DNA of 64,000 bases from Novosphingobium sp. 18050 (GCF_902706195.1 NZ_CACSJO010000017.1:62001-126000); one strand, 5' to 3'. Shown: positions 38,599-47,493, counted from the first letter of the stretch. Program-made: numbers and translations. Notes: generated by a model not told the origin, from the letters alone.

Positions 38599-40869
38599 TT
38601 AGAAGGTGTGGCGAACGCGAACGCCGTAGACGCGGGGTGCGCCGATGGTGGCTGCGTAGAAGCCGCCGATGACGGGGCTCTGGTCCCCGCCGGTGTATAC
38701 CGCCTTCTTGGTCAGGTTCTGCACGAAGCCATCGACGGTGAGGCCGCCGCCAGGTGACGTGTAGGTGGCATTGAGGTTGACGAGTGCGTAGCCACCGGTG
38801 CGTGCGTTCGGAATGAATGAGGCATGGAGCCAGCGGCTTGATGCGAACGTCGCATTCACACCGGCGTCGATGGTGCCACCATCGGCAAGGTCGAACGTGT
38901 GCGTATAGCCACCGCCGCCCGACCACGTCGGAGAACGGGACATCTGGTAGCCGGAGCAATCGACGCTGTAGTTCGCCGTGCCGGAGATCGGGGTGATGCC
39001 ACAACCGGTCGAAGGCAGGCGCGCAAAGGCAGTCCACACGAAATCGGCGTACTTCGCCTTGTTGTACTCGACCGCGAAGTTGAGCGTGTCGTTGTTGCTT
39101 AGCTTGCCGACGATGTCCAGGTTGGCGCCCTTGGAGGTCGCCTTGCCCGCGTTAATGATGCTGGACACGCTGCGCCCGTTGCGATCAAGGCGCTGAAGGC
39201 TCTGCTGGAGGTCGTTGTACTTCCAGTAGAACAGTTCAAGGTTGGCCTGCAGGAAGCCGCCGAAGAAGCGATTCTTGGTGCCGACCGTGTAAGCCGTGAT
39301 GGTTTCCGCCTTGTACGGGTCTACATTGGCTACCGTTTGCCCGCCCGATTTAAAGCCGGTCGAAACTGTCGCGTAAGCCATGTTCTGCGGACCGAACTGA
39401 TATTCGGCACCGGCGCGGAAGTTGACCCGGCTATCCTTCATGCTGGTGTTGACGTTGAGCGAGGAAGCGCAGGGTGTGGAGACGGTAGCCGAGCAGTTGA
39501 TGTTGGGATAGTTGGGCAGCAGAAACTGCTGGCCATTCACGACTTCTCGCTTCTCGTCCGTATAGCGCAGGCCGCCGATAAGCTTGAAGCCGTCGAACAG
39601 TTCGTAGCTGACCTGACCGAAGGCTGCATAGCTCTTGGTCTTGAGCGTCGCGGAATATGCCAGCGCCGTGTTGCCGATGTCGACGGTCGACGCGTTGGTC
39701 TGATTCTCGTCGAAGTAGAACAGTCCCAGCGTGTAGGTCAGTGGGCTGCCGCCATTGTCGCTGATGCGCGCCTCAAGCGACTTGGCCTTGGATACCTGGC
39801 CTTCGTCCGTCAGGGCCGAAACCGAGCTGTACATGATGCCGGGGTAATTCTTCGCGCGAACGGAAACGCGCTGATAGGCGGGAATGACGGTCAGGGTGCC
39901 GAAGCCAAGGTCGACGTCTGCCTGGGCATGGACGTTCCACGAATTGATGTTCTGGTAGCTGTCCGAGGAATCGAACTGCCGCGTGCCCGGAAGGACCGCC
40001 AGTCGCGCGTTGAGCTCGGGGATAACGCTGGTCCAGCGGTCACCGGGGACGTCGGGGCCGCCCAGAGGGGTGTCTTCGCTGGGGTTGTGACTGACTGAAC
40101 CTGGCCCGCGCCCGCCCAGGTGCTGATAGCTGCCCCACAGGCGCAGCGAGAAGATATCACTGGGCTTGAACAGGATCTGGAGCCGCGCGGACTCATGCTT
40201 GTCGTCGTCCGAGCCGTCCGAGATGTAGCCGTCGCGGGTAACGATCTGGCCAGCGGCGCGGATGGCAATGGTGTCGCCGATGGGAAGGTTGATGGCTGCT
40301 TCGCTGTTCACCCCGGAATAGTTCTGGGCGCCAAGCTGCACATAGCCGCTCGTTTCACCCAGCTTCGGCATGGCTGCGACAACGTTGAGCGCACCGCCGC
40401 TGGAGTTGCGACCGTAAAGAGTGCCCTGAGGGCCTTTCAGCACTTCTACGCGCTGAATGTCGAAGAAGGTTCCAGAGAATGACTGCGATCGCGCAACGTA
40501 GACACCGTCCAGATTGAGGGAAACTGAAGGATCGCTAAGCGGCGTGGTCGTGGGCGTTCCGGAGCCGCGGATGTAGACCTGGGTCGCGGTTCCGCCCTGG
40601 GCAATCTGCACGCCGGGAGCGATCCGGTTGATGTCGGTCGCCTGCGTGATCCCCGACTTGCGCAGCGAATCGGCAGACAGCACCTCGATCGAGAGAGGCA
40701 AGCTTTGCGAGCTCTCGGTGCGGCGCTGCGCAGTGACGATGATGTCGCCAAGGCCGCCTTCTTGCGGTGCGGCGGCAGATGCACTGTCCTGAGCGGACGC
40801 AGCCATCGGCATCAGGGCGCTCGCTGCGATGCCGCCGAGCAATGAATAATAGAGCGAATTTCGAAGCAT
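38599..40869 (-). CDS. TonB-dependent receptor of the aromatic island
   Basis: 756 residues. Signal peptide MLRNSLYYSLLGGIAASALM (cleaved after ASA), TonB-box region GDIIVTAQRRTESSQSLPLS, plug with LRKSGITQATDINRIAPGVQ and VEVLKGPQGTLYGRNSSGGA, and a barrel ending in aromatic F (YGVRVRHTF). VTAQRR...SLQ..P is the form common to sphingomonad receptors for hydrophobic and aromatic compounds. ATG at 40869 has AGGAGGG six bases upstream, better than a start 18 bases earlier. An IclR-type operator copy lies upstream, so it likely imports the island's substrate. Confidence 0.92.
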   Translation of the reverse strand: MLRNSLYYSLLGGIAASALMPMAASAQDSASAAAPQEGGLGDIIVTAQRRTESSQSLPLSIEVLSADSLRKSGITQATDINRIAPGVQIAQGGTATQVYIRGSGTPTTTPLSDPSVSLNLDGVYVARSQSFSGTFFDIQRVEVLKGPQGTLYGRNSSGGALNVVAAMPKLGETSGYVQLGAQNYSGVNSEAAINLPIGDTIAIRAAGQIVTRDGYISDGSDDDKHESARLQILFKPSDIFSLRLWGSYQHLGGRGPGSVSHNPSEDTPLGGPDVPGDRWTSVIPELNARLAVLPGTRQFDSSDSYQNINSWNVHAQADVDLGFGTLTVIPAYQRVSVRAKNYPGIMYSSVSALTDEGQVSKAKSLEARISDNGGSPLTYTLGLFYFDENQTNASTVDIGNTALAYSATLKTKSYAAFGQVSYELFDGFKLIGGLRYTDEKREVVNGQQFLLPNYPNINCSATVSTPCASSLNVNTSMKDSRVNFRAGAEYQFGPQNMAYATVSTGFKSGGQTVANVDPYKAETITAYTVGTKNRFFGGFLQANLELFYWKYNDLQQSLQRLDRNGRSVSSIINAGKATSKGANLDIVGKLSNNDTLNFAVEYNKAKYADFVWTAFARLPSTGCGITPISGTANYSVDCSGYQMSRSPTWSGGGGYTHTFDLADGGTIDAGVNATFASSRWLHASFIPNARTGGYALVNLNATYTSPGGGLTVDGFVQNLTKKAVYTGGDQSPVIGGFYAATIGAPRVYGVRVRHTF

Positions 40870-40954
40870 AGGGATCCCTCCTGACAAAGGTGCCGGCGTG
40901 GCGGGTTTGGCTCCCTGCCGTTCGTCCAGCCCATCTTTTTACGTTCCGTCAAGC

Positions 40955-40967
40955 AGAACGTGGTTCT
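40955..40967. promoter_or_regulatory. AGAAC-N3-GTTCT operator of the TonB receptor
   Basis: Perfect AGAAC-GTG-GTTCT, 86 bases before the receptor start, followed by a T-run (minus strand: A-run). Same dyad as at 33261 and 38499. Confidence 0.65.
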
Positions 40968-41126
40968 TTTTTAGATCGATCATTGATTTGGGTCAAGCGG
41001 CCAAATTTGGGGTAAGGGCGATAAACATCCGAAGGCGGCATCTCGCGGTCCATGGCGGAACTGCGTTTCCCGATCCTCAGGTACCCCACGGCCCCGTAAT
41101 TTCTCCGGCTTGACCAACACGAAATT

Positions 41127-41139
41127 AGAACATAATTCT
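41127..41139. promoter_or_regulatory. AGAAC-N3-ATTCT operator (one mismatch) of the stilbene oxygenase gene
   Basis: AGAAC-ATA-ATTCT differs from the other copies in one base. It lies 78 bases before the start of the carotenoid-oxygenase-family gene. Confidence 0.5.
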
Positions 41140-41216
41140 TCCTGACGGAATTAGAGCGTGGATGTATCCGGATGAGCGAAAAACGCCCGGTTGCTACCGC
41201 CCGACAGGAGATGACG

Positions 41217-42689
41217 ATGACCACGTTCCCACAGACTCGGGCCTTCACCGGCTTCAACACGCCGTCGCGCGTCGAGGCCGAGGTACAGGACCTGCATGTC
41301 GATGGTGTCATCCCCGCAGAAATTGACGGGGCATTTTACCGCGTGCAGCCCGAGCACCAGTTCCCGCCACTGCTGGGCGACGACATCTCGTTCAATGGCG
41401 ATGGCATGATCAGCATGTTCCGCATCAAGGGCGGCAAAGTCGACTTCCGCCAGCGCTGGGCGAAAACGGACAAGTGGAAGTTGGAGAATGAAGCGGGCCG
41501 GGCGCTCTTTGGCGCCTACCGCAACCCCCTGACCGACGAACCCGGGGTGCAGGGCAAGATCCGCGGCACTGCGAATACCAACGCCTACATCCATGGTGGC
41601 CGGCTCTATGGCCTCAAGGAGGATTCACCCGCGCTGGCAATGGACCCGGCGACGCTTGAAACCGACGGTTACACCGACTTCGGCGGAAAGATGAAGGGTG
41701 AGACTTTCACGGCCCACCCCAAAACTGATCCGCAAACCGGCAATATGTGCGGCTTTGGCTATGCATCGAAAGGCGTCCTCACCCGGGACATGACCTATTA
41801 CGAGATCAGTCCCGATGGTGAATTGCTCTACGATGTGTGGTTCGAAACACCATACTACTGCATGATGCATGACTTTGGCATTACCAAGGACTACGCGGTG
41901 TTTTCCGTCATGCCGATGACGAGCAGTCGTGAGCGTCTGGAAGCGGGTAAGCCGCATTTCGGTTTCGATACTTCCTTGCCGAGCTATCTCGCGGTCATGC
42001 CGCGCAAACCTGGCACGAGTGCTGCTGACATCCGCTGGTTCAGGGGCGGAAGTTGCTTCACCGCGCACGTCATGAATGCGTACCAGGAAGGGACGCAGAT
42101 CCACATCGACATGCCGGTCGCAGAAAATAACATGATGCCCTTTTTTCCGGACATCAATGACAAGCCGTTCGATCCCATGGCCGGCCGCACGTTCCTCACG
42201 CGCTGGACCGTCGACATGAACCAGAACGGAGAAGAATATCGTTCGGAGCGCCTTTCCGACATGATTGGTGATTTCCCGCGCTTTGACGAGCGCCGGATGG
42301 GTGAGACCTATCGCTATGGTTGGATGGTAGTAATTGACCCTTCGCAACCGGTGGAACTTAAGGGTGGCAGCGCCGGTGGTTGGGTGATGAATACTCTGGG
42401 TATGGTCGACCTGGGAATGGGGGAGGAGCAGAAGTACTGGGTTGGCCCGACGTCGAGCGTGCAGGAGCCTTGCTTCATTCCGCGTTCCAAGGATGCTCCG
42501 GAAGGTGATGGCTGGATCGTCATGGTCTGCAACAGGCTGGAAACCCATTCTAGCGAACTGCTGATCTTCGAGGCCACTCGCATAGCCGAAGGGCCGATCG
42601 CCAGTGTGAGTATTCCAGTTCGCCTGCGCTTCGGCCTTCACGGCAACTGGGCGAGTGCCAAGGACCTGGCGGTTCTCGAAGCCGTCTAA
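41217..42689 (+). CDS. Carotenoid/lignostilbene cleavage oxygenase family protein
   Basis: 490 residues, seven-bladed propeller with four iron-binding histidines: His167 (FTAHPK), His218 (YCMMHDFGIT), His284 (CFTAHVMNAY) and His475 (LHGNWA). Bacterial members split the central double bond of stilbenoids such as lignostilbene or resveratrol, or of isoeugenol-type phenylpropenes, giving aldehydes. ATG at 41217 has AGGAG seven bases upstream, so an apparent N-terminal extension to 41172 is not used. Position between a TonB receptor and a phenol-oxidising flavocytochrome, and an operator of the IclR type, point to stilbenoid/phenylpropene use rather than carotenoid metabolism (inference). Confidence 0.88.
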   Translation: MTTFPQTRAFTGFNTPSRVEAEVQDLHVDGVIPAEIDGAFYRVQPEHQFPPLLGDDISFNGDGMISMFRIKGGKVDFRQRWAKTDKWKLENEAGRALFGAYRNPLTDEPGVQGKIRGTANTNAYIHGGRLYGLKEDSPALAMDPATLETDGYTDFGGKMKGETFTAHPKTDPQTGNMCGFGYASKGVLTRDMTYYEISPDGELLYDVWFETPYYCMMHDFGITKDYAVFSVMPMTSSRERLEAGKPHFGFDTSLPSYLAVMPRKPGTSAADIRWFRGGSCFTAHVMNAYQEGTQIHIDMPVAENNMMPFFPDINDKPFDPMAGRTFLTRWTVDMNQNGEEYRSERLSDMIGDFPRFDERRMGETYRYGWMVVIDPSQPVELKGGSAGGWVMNTLGMVDLGMGEEQKYWVGPTSSVQEPCFIPRSKDAPEGDGWIVMVCNRLETHSSELLIFEATRIAEGPIASVSIPVRLRFGLHGNWASAKDLAVLEAV

Positions 42690-42804
42690 CCGCTCAGCCC
42701 CGCGCACGTGTTAGGCCCGCGCTGGCTAACATGTGCGCGGCGTTCGCGCGGACAATCCCATATACAGCCGTTCGCTCCTTACCCGCAAACCGCAGCAGGA
42801 TGAC

Positions 42805-44355
42805 ATGACAACCCTCACTCCCTCCAACGTCAGTGAAGCCGCCTTCGGCCGCGCGCTCGACAGTTTCGGAGCCGCGATCGGCAAGCAATGGGTCCTCACC
42901 AGTGAAGAGGATCGGGCCGGCTACCTTGATCCCTACGCTCTGGGCGCTGGACTGGAGCACGAGGCTTCCGCGACGATCGCGCCTTCCTCGGCCGAGGAAG
43001 TGCAGGCGCTGGTACGCATCGCCAACGAGTTCAAGGTGCCGCTGTGGCCGGTGAGCCGCGGCAAGAACTTCGGCTACGGGGGCGCTGCGCCGGCCATGCG
43101 GGGCAATGTCATCCTCGACTTGGGGCGGATGAAGAAGATCATCGAGGTCGACGAGAAGTATGCGCACTGTCTCCTGGAGCCAGGTGTGAGCTACTTTGAT
43201 CTCTATAACCATCTCAAAGACAACGAGATACCATTATGGATGTCGGTGCCAGGCAATGGCTGGGGCAGCGTCGTGGGCAATGCGCTCGACCGCGGCATCG
43301 GCTATACGCCTTTCGGCGACCACACGGATACCTTGTGCGGGCTGGAAGTCGTACTTCCGGAAGGCGAGATGGTGCGTACTGGCATGGGCGCGATGGGCAA
43401 CAGCAAGGTGTGGCAGGCCTATCGTTATGGCTATGGTCCGGGCTGGGACCAGATGTTCGTGCAATCCAACCTGGGTGTTGTGACCAAGGCCGGCATGTGG
43501 CTACAGCCAGAACCGGAAATGTCCGCAAAAATCACGTTGACCTTCCCGAATTTTGACGATGCCAGCTGGGCTTTGGACATACTCACCGATCTGCGTCGGC
43601 GCGACGTGATTCAGCATAACATCGTCTTCGGAAGCCCTGTACGGGCAGCCTCGGTGCAGTCTCAGCGCAAGGACTGGTACGACGGGCCGGGGGCGCTGCC
43701 GGATTCGGTCAGTGAGGAGATGATTGATAAGCTCAAGATAGGCTGGTGGAACTGCAAGCTGTCGCTCTTTGGCCACTTAGGTACAGTAAGGGCACACGTT
43801 AAGCTTATCCGGGAACTTTTTGAACCCAGGTTGGGAGATAGCATACAATTCGAAATCTGGACGCGGGGAGATTCACCTGAAAAATCCGCGAAAGGAATTC
43901 CGTCAACCATGGCGCTCCAATCCGTCAATTGGTACGGTGGGCGCGGCGGCCACTTGAGTTTTGCGCCGGTCATGCCGCCGGACGGCGAGTTGATCCTCGA
44001 TTACGCGAAGCGCACCAAGCGCCTCTACGACGAAGTCGGCCATGATTATTACGCTAGCTTCACCATCGGCAAGCGGCACATCAACAATGTCAGTCTGATC
44101 CTGTACGACCGCGACGATGTTGCGATGACAACCCGCGTGGATAAGCTTTACCGGACCCTGGTGCAGCGTGCCGCGGCCGAAGGTTACGCCGAATACCGCG
44201 GGCATATCAGTTACATGGACGTCGTCGCAGACACATTTGACTATAATGGCGGGGCGATTGGGCGCCTGAACGACAAGGTAAAGAAAGCGCTTGATCCCAA
44301 CGGTATCATCGCGCCAGGCCGCAACGGCATCGGCCGGGAAAGGAACGGCGCATGA
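42805..44355 (+). CDS. FAD-linked 4-alkylphenol oxidase, p-cresol methylhydroxylase flavoprotein type
   Basis: 516 residues of the VAO/PCMH family. The FAD pocket reads PLWPVSRGKNFGYGGAAPAM, followed by NVILDLGRMKKIIEVDE and LLEPGVSYFDLYNHL; the cap domain holds YGYGPGWDQMFVQSNLGVVT. Such enzymes take hydride from the para-alkyl carbon of a 4-alkylphenol, hydrate the quinone methide, and pass electrons to a c-cytochrome subunit. The next gene encodes that cytochrome and overlaps by four bases. Eugenol hydroxylase, 4-cresol methylhydroxylase and 4-ethylphenol hydroxylase cannot be told apart by eye. ATG at 42805 (AGGA five bases before) was chosen over an upstream ATG. Confidence 0.9.
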   Translation: MTTLTPSNVSEAAFGRALDSFGAAIGKQWVLTSEEDRAGYLDPYALGAGLEHEASATIAPSSAEEVQALVRIANEFKVPLWPVSRGKNFGYGGAAPAMRGNVILDLGRMKKIIEVDEKYAHCLLEPGVSYFDLYNHLKDNEIPLWMSVPGNGWGSVVGNALDRGIGYTPFGDHTDTLCGLEVVLPEGEMVRTGMGAMGNSKVWQAYRYGYGPGWDQMFVQSNLGVVTKAGMWLQPEPEMSAKITLTFPNFDDASWALDILTDLRRRDVIQHNIVFGSPVRAASVQSQRKDWYDGPGALPDSVSEEMIDKLKIGWWNCKLSLFGHLGTVRAHVKLIRELFEPRLGDSIQFEIWTRGDSPEKSAKGIPSTMALQSVNWYGGRGGHLSFAPVMPPDGELILDYAKRTKRLYDEVGHDYYASFTIGKRHINNVSLILYDRDDVAMTTRVDKLYRTLVQRAAAEGYAEYRGHISYMDVVADTFDYNGGAIGRLNDKVKKALDPNGIIAPGRNGIGRERNGA

Positions 44356-44750
44356 AGCTGCGACATTGGCATTTGGGCATCATCAGCGCGCTGGGCCTTG
44401 GCACAATGCTGGCCGCTTGCGGCAGTCCGGCAAGGCACGACTCGGCGAAAGCAAACGCTCTCGAGCCGAAGCTTGCCATGTCGCCCGGCGAAGCGCTGTA
44501 TACGCGCAAGTGCGGCTTCTGCCACATTGCTAAGAACACCGGTACGATGATGTTGGAGCGGAGATTGGGCGCCGGGAATGGCGAACTGGCCAAGCGGACT
44601 GATCTGGAAGCGGACTATGTGGTTAGCGTTGCCCGCGCGGGGTTGATGAGCATGCCGGCCATCTCTCGCGTAGACGCGACGGATGACGAGTTAAGGCAGA
44701 TTGCCGACTATCTCGCGCGTAACACCAAGCCGCAGGCAGTGGCACGGTGA
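44352..44750 (+). CDS. Cytochrome c subunit of the alkylphenol oxidase
   Basis: 132 residues. Lipoprotein-type signal with lipobox LAAC (Cys23), heme motif CGFCH (Cys54, Cys57, His58) and a likely axial Met101 in LMSMPAIS. Size and domain are those of PchC-like cytochromes, except that the lipobox would tether it to the membrane instead of leaving it soluble. ATG overlaps the flavoprotein stop by four bases (ATGA), so subunits are co-translated in a fixed order. Confidence 0.88.
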   Translation: MKLRHWHLGIISALGLGTMLAACGSPARHDSAKANALEPKLAMSPGEALYTRKCGFCHIAKNTGTMMLERRLGAGNGELAKRTDLEADYVVSVARAGLMSMPAISRVDATDDELRQIADYLARNTKPQAVAR

Positions 44751-45217
44751 TCACGCGGCGCCAAATGATCGGGGCGATGGGTGCTGCGTCTGCCATCGCC
44801 GTGCCAGGCTTCGCGGCTGCGGTGGGGCTGCAGCGTCCGCCGTTTCGCGCGGTTTGCGACCTGAAGCTTGCCGGAGGACGTGCGTTGCAGGACGCGGCGC
44901 TATCTGCCGGTTGCGATGTGCTCGACCCTCAGGGCGAAATCGTACAGTTGTTTCATGGTCCGGCAGCATCGTGGCTGGGTGGCGATGTGCCGGTCATCGG
45001 CTACACTAGATGGTCCGACTTCCACATGATGAGCGAACTCGCGCGTGCGAAAGCGGGAACGAGGATTACCCAAGCGGCCATGGTCAGCAAGACAGGCCCT
45101 TGCCGTGAACTTGTTTTGCCCCAAAATGACAGGCTCACGGCGCGCATGCGCAGCCTGTTGAACGCGGTGTCGAGTGCGTGCAGCAACGGTGGGATAGTCT
45201 GGATCATCCAGTCGTGA
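44747..45217 (+). CDS. Tat-exported small protein of the alkylphenol oxidase operon
   Basis: 156 residues starting at GTG 44747, which overlaps the cytochrome stop by four bases (GTGA). A twin-arginine signal ITRRQMIGAMGAASAIAVPG precedes a mature part with FRAVCDLKLAGGRALQDAAL, PQGEIVQLFHGPAASWLGGD, VPVIGYTRWSDFHMMSELAR and a final SNGGIVWIIQS. I do not recognise the family. Pseudomonad p-cresol operons carry an unidentified third gene, pchX, between or near pchC and pchF, so a maturation or assembly factor for the flavocytochrome is possible. Tat export would fit a cofactor-bearing or pre-folded protein. Confidence 0.7.
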   Translation: MITRRQMIGAMGAASAIAVPGFAAAVGLQRPPFRAVCDLKLAGGRALQDAALSAGCDVLDPQGEIVQLFHGPAASWLGGDVPVIGYTRWSDFHMMSELARAKAGTRITQAAMVSKTGPCRELVLPQNDRLTARMRSLLNAVSSACSNGGIVWIIQS

Positions 45218-45243
45218 CCTCGCAGTCGTAGAAGCGAGCCATG

Positions 45244-45280
45244 AAAAAAGCGGCCGATCCATCAGATCGGCCGCTTTTTT
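45244..45280. terminator. Bidirectional rho-independent terminator after the alkylphenol oxidase operon
   Basis: Perfect 16-bp stem with six A on the left and six T on the right arm (AAAAAAGCGGCCGATC ... GATCGGCCGCTTTTTT), five-base loop. Confidence 0.92.
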
Positions 45281-45769
45281 CATGGGTCATGCCAAAGGGG
45301 ACGCTGCCCCCCTTTGAAGACTTCGGCAGTGATTCGACCTTACCGTTTGCATTGATATGTCTGACCTTTTGGTGTGTTCGCATATGAACGCCGGCCAAGA
45401 TGGCTTCCACGACGAAGGTTCAAAAAGCCTGACGACCATGGAAGGCTATCGCTATAAATAATATGAGAACGACCGGCGCGCTGGCGCTCGTCGATACCGA
45501 AGGCTTGCGCACGCCCTTCATGCTGATCGGGTTGCTGAGGCTATCCGGAGCAGTGATGATCCTGACGGTTTGCGAAGCGCTCCCCCGGCAAGGCACCGGC
45601 CTTCAGCGAAATGCCGCCCATGCAGGAGGCCGTCTCCCACGTCAGGGCACCTTTACCGGCATGATGCTGGGCTAGATGGTTCTCACCTTGGGCCGTGCCC
45701 GTGAACTTGGCGGCCGGCCGTCTCAAGATATTCAACCGGAGCGGAGACGGGGCGTGATATCCAGACGCG
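45281..45769. other. Spacer between two strong terminators, no supported gene
   Basis: About 490 bases bounded by two perfect hairpins. Short frames on both strands (for example 45463-45675 plus) have no ribosome site and no known domain. Possibly a relic of a lost gene; no repeats or RNA fold recognised. Confidence 0.4.
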
Positions 45770-45807
45770 AAAAGTGCCGCTTCCATCGATGTGGAAGCGG
45801 CACTTTT
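45770..45807. terminator. Bidirectional rho-independent terminator downstream of the MFS gene
   Basis: Perfect 16-bp stem AAAAGTGCCGCTTCCA ... TGGAAGCGGCACTTTT with six-base loop. It lies 23 bases behind the MFS stop codon on the minus strand. Confidence 0.92.
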
Positions 45808-45829
45808 GCCATCGTTATTGGTCCGGTGA

Positions 45830-47098
45830 TCAGGCGCCCTTGTACTTGGCCCAGTACTTCGGCTTGAACGTCAGGGCGACGGTGCTTGCGGCCAGTGCGG
45901 TAATGATGACGCCGACGAAAGGCACCGTGTATCCGCCGGTCAGGTCATACCCTAGACCGATCAGGCCGATGCCTGTGGCTGCCCCGAGGTGGAAGGCAGC
46001 CATCAGGAAAGCGATGGTCTGCGCGACAGGCCGGATACCAAACATATGACGGGCCAGGATCGGTTGCTGCACCACGACACCGCCCTGGGCTAAGCCTCGG
46101 AAGAGCGTAAAGGTGAGGAAGGTGACAGGACCGGCTACGGGGAAGGCCAGCGCGACCGCAACGGCACAAAGCGCCCAGCACAGCGCAACTCCACGCGTAG
46201 AGATGCGGTCAAGAATCCAGCCAAACGCGATCTTGCCGAAAGCGGAGATAACCATGACAAGAGTAAAGCCCAGCGCTGCCATATACTTGCTGAGGTCTGC
46301 ATGGTGCGCAAGAAACAGTGCGGTATGCTCATTGATACCGTTGCTGAACGCGCCCGAGCAGAATACTGCGCCGAGCAGGACGTAGAAGCGTGGCGATCGC
46401 AGCATCTCGCTGAATTCTTCGCCGGGAGCGGGGCCGCCAACAGGGGTCTTTACGGCGCCGTCCTTGGGCGGGTCGATGTCGTCCGCAGTATAGCCGTACT
46501 TTTCCGGTGACTCATGAGCCAGCAGCCCGACGAGGGTGGTCAGCACCACCAGCACCAGAAGCCCGGCGACGCCGGAGGTCAGGCGCCAGCCGTAGTGCTG
46601 CACCATATATGTGGTGGTCAGCGGTATGATCGCGCCTGCAACCGCACCACCAAGAAGCGCAAGGCCCGTGAATGAGCCAAGCCGAGCCGAAAACCACCGT
46701 GCGAGCGTCACTTGGAAGGCGATGTTGCAATTGATGCTGAAGAAACCCGAAAGTGCGGCTGCGGCATAATAGACCGGCAAGCTATGTGCAAAATACAACA
46801 TGCTAGTGGAGATGCCGATGGCTGCGAGCGAAATGATATAGACCCGCTTAAGTCCGAATTTAATGAACATTGAGCCGACGAGCAGGCCCGTCAGCGCGGA
46901 CACCAGCGATTTGACGACCATGAAAGTAGTTGTCTGGCCAAGAGTCCAGCCCGTGTCCTTGGCGATGCTATCGTACATCACCGGCATCATCATCGAAATT
47001 CCGGCCAGGGCGAATCCCCATACCAGGAAGCTGGCGAGGACATTGAGATAAGCGTATCGCCTGACTGTCTCGAGGGGCAGCCTTGCAGTTTCGAGCAC
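45830..47098 (-). CDS. MFS transporter, oxalate/formate-antiporter-like (OFA) subgroup
   Basis: 422 residues with about twelve hydrophobic helices in two halves and a charged central loop (DIDPPKDGAVKTPVGGPAPG). The first half contains YLNVLASFLVWGFALAGISM, LLVGSMFIKFGLKRVYIISL and TLARWFSARLGSFTGLALLG; LARWF..R is typical of the monocarboxylate/OFA branch. The second half includes FGWILDRISTRGVALCWALC. Inner-membrane importer; substrate probably the phenolic acid used by the divergent operon. GTG start at 47098 with AAAGG upstream. Single gene, divergent from hpaB-like gene. Confidence 0.87.
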   Translation of the reverse strand: MLETARLPLETVRRYAYLNVLASFLVWGFALAGISMMMPVMYDSIAKDTGWTLGQTTTFMVVKSLVSALTGLLVGSMFIKFGLKRVYIISLAAIGISTSMLYFAHSLPVYYAAAALSGFFSINCNIAFQVTLARWFSARLGSFTGLALLGGAVAGAIIPLTTTYMVQHYGWRLTSGVAGLLVLVVLTTLVGLLAHESPEKYGYTADDIDPPKDGAVKTPVGGPAPGEEFSEMLRSPRFYVLLGAVFCSGAFSNGINEHTALFLAHHADLSKYMAALGFTLVMVISAFGKIAFGWILDRISTRGVALCWALCAVAVALAFPVAGPVTFLTFTLFRGLAQGGVVVQQPILARHMFGIRPVAQTIAFLMAAFHLGAATGIGLIGLGYDLTGGYTVPFVGVIITALAASTVALTFKPKYWAKYKGA

Positions 47099-47187
47099 GA
47101 TAGTGACCCTTTCGATCTCGGGCCATTGGGGCCGGCAGGCGCCAGATGACCGATAATGGCAGTGCGGTTACTGATGAGATATCGGCA

Positions 47188-47199
47188 AAGATATCTTTT
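47188..47199. promoter_or_regulatory. Palindrome in the MFS promoter
   Basis: Perfect 12-base palindrome AAAGATATCTTT, with a further GATATC seven bases to its left (47179-47184). It lies about 90 bases before the MFS start and could be an operator. Confidence 0.4.
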
Positions 47200-47431
47200 T
47201 GCGCGGGCCGTACCGTCTGGAGGTTGATCGTTGGGCGGCGAGCAGCTCAAGCGAGTACCGCATTCCCTTCGCATCTTTTCCCCGATGGTTCTGTTTGCCA
47301 GAACGCCGTTCCTTTCATTGCCTGAGTCAGGCGCGCGCTGTCAAACGCTTTCGCACAGCTACACGCGAGAACCTTCGCAAATCCGTCCATTTTTCGCGAA
47401 AAATTTTCAACTTGCGGACCTCGAAATTGGT

Positions 47432-47464
47432 GAATACACATGTATTCAGAATACAGACGTATTC
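47432..47464. promoter_or_regulatory. Doubled GAATAC-N4-GTATTC operator upstream of the hpaB-like operon
   Basis: Two dyads in a row: GAATAC-ACAT-GTATTC (47432-47447) and GAATAC-AGAC-GTATTC (47449-47464), one base apart, so the half-sites alternate with a regular period. The pair ends 29 bases before the ATG at 47494. This is the size of a TetR-dimer operator; the TetR protein encoded in the same operon (50963-51682) is the obvious candidate. Confidence 0.7.
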
Positions 47465-47493
47465 AACAAATTCCCGAATCAGGAGCAGGATGT

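Noticed and set aside
45463..45675. 70-codon plus-strand frame between two terminators
   Set aside because: No ribosome site, no homologous feature recognised, low-complexity residues.
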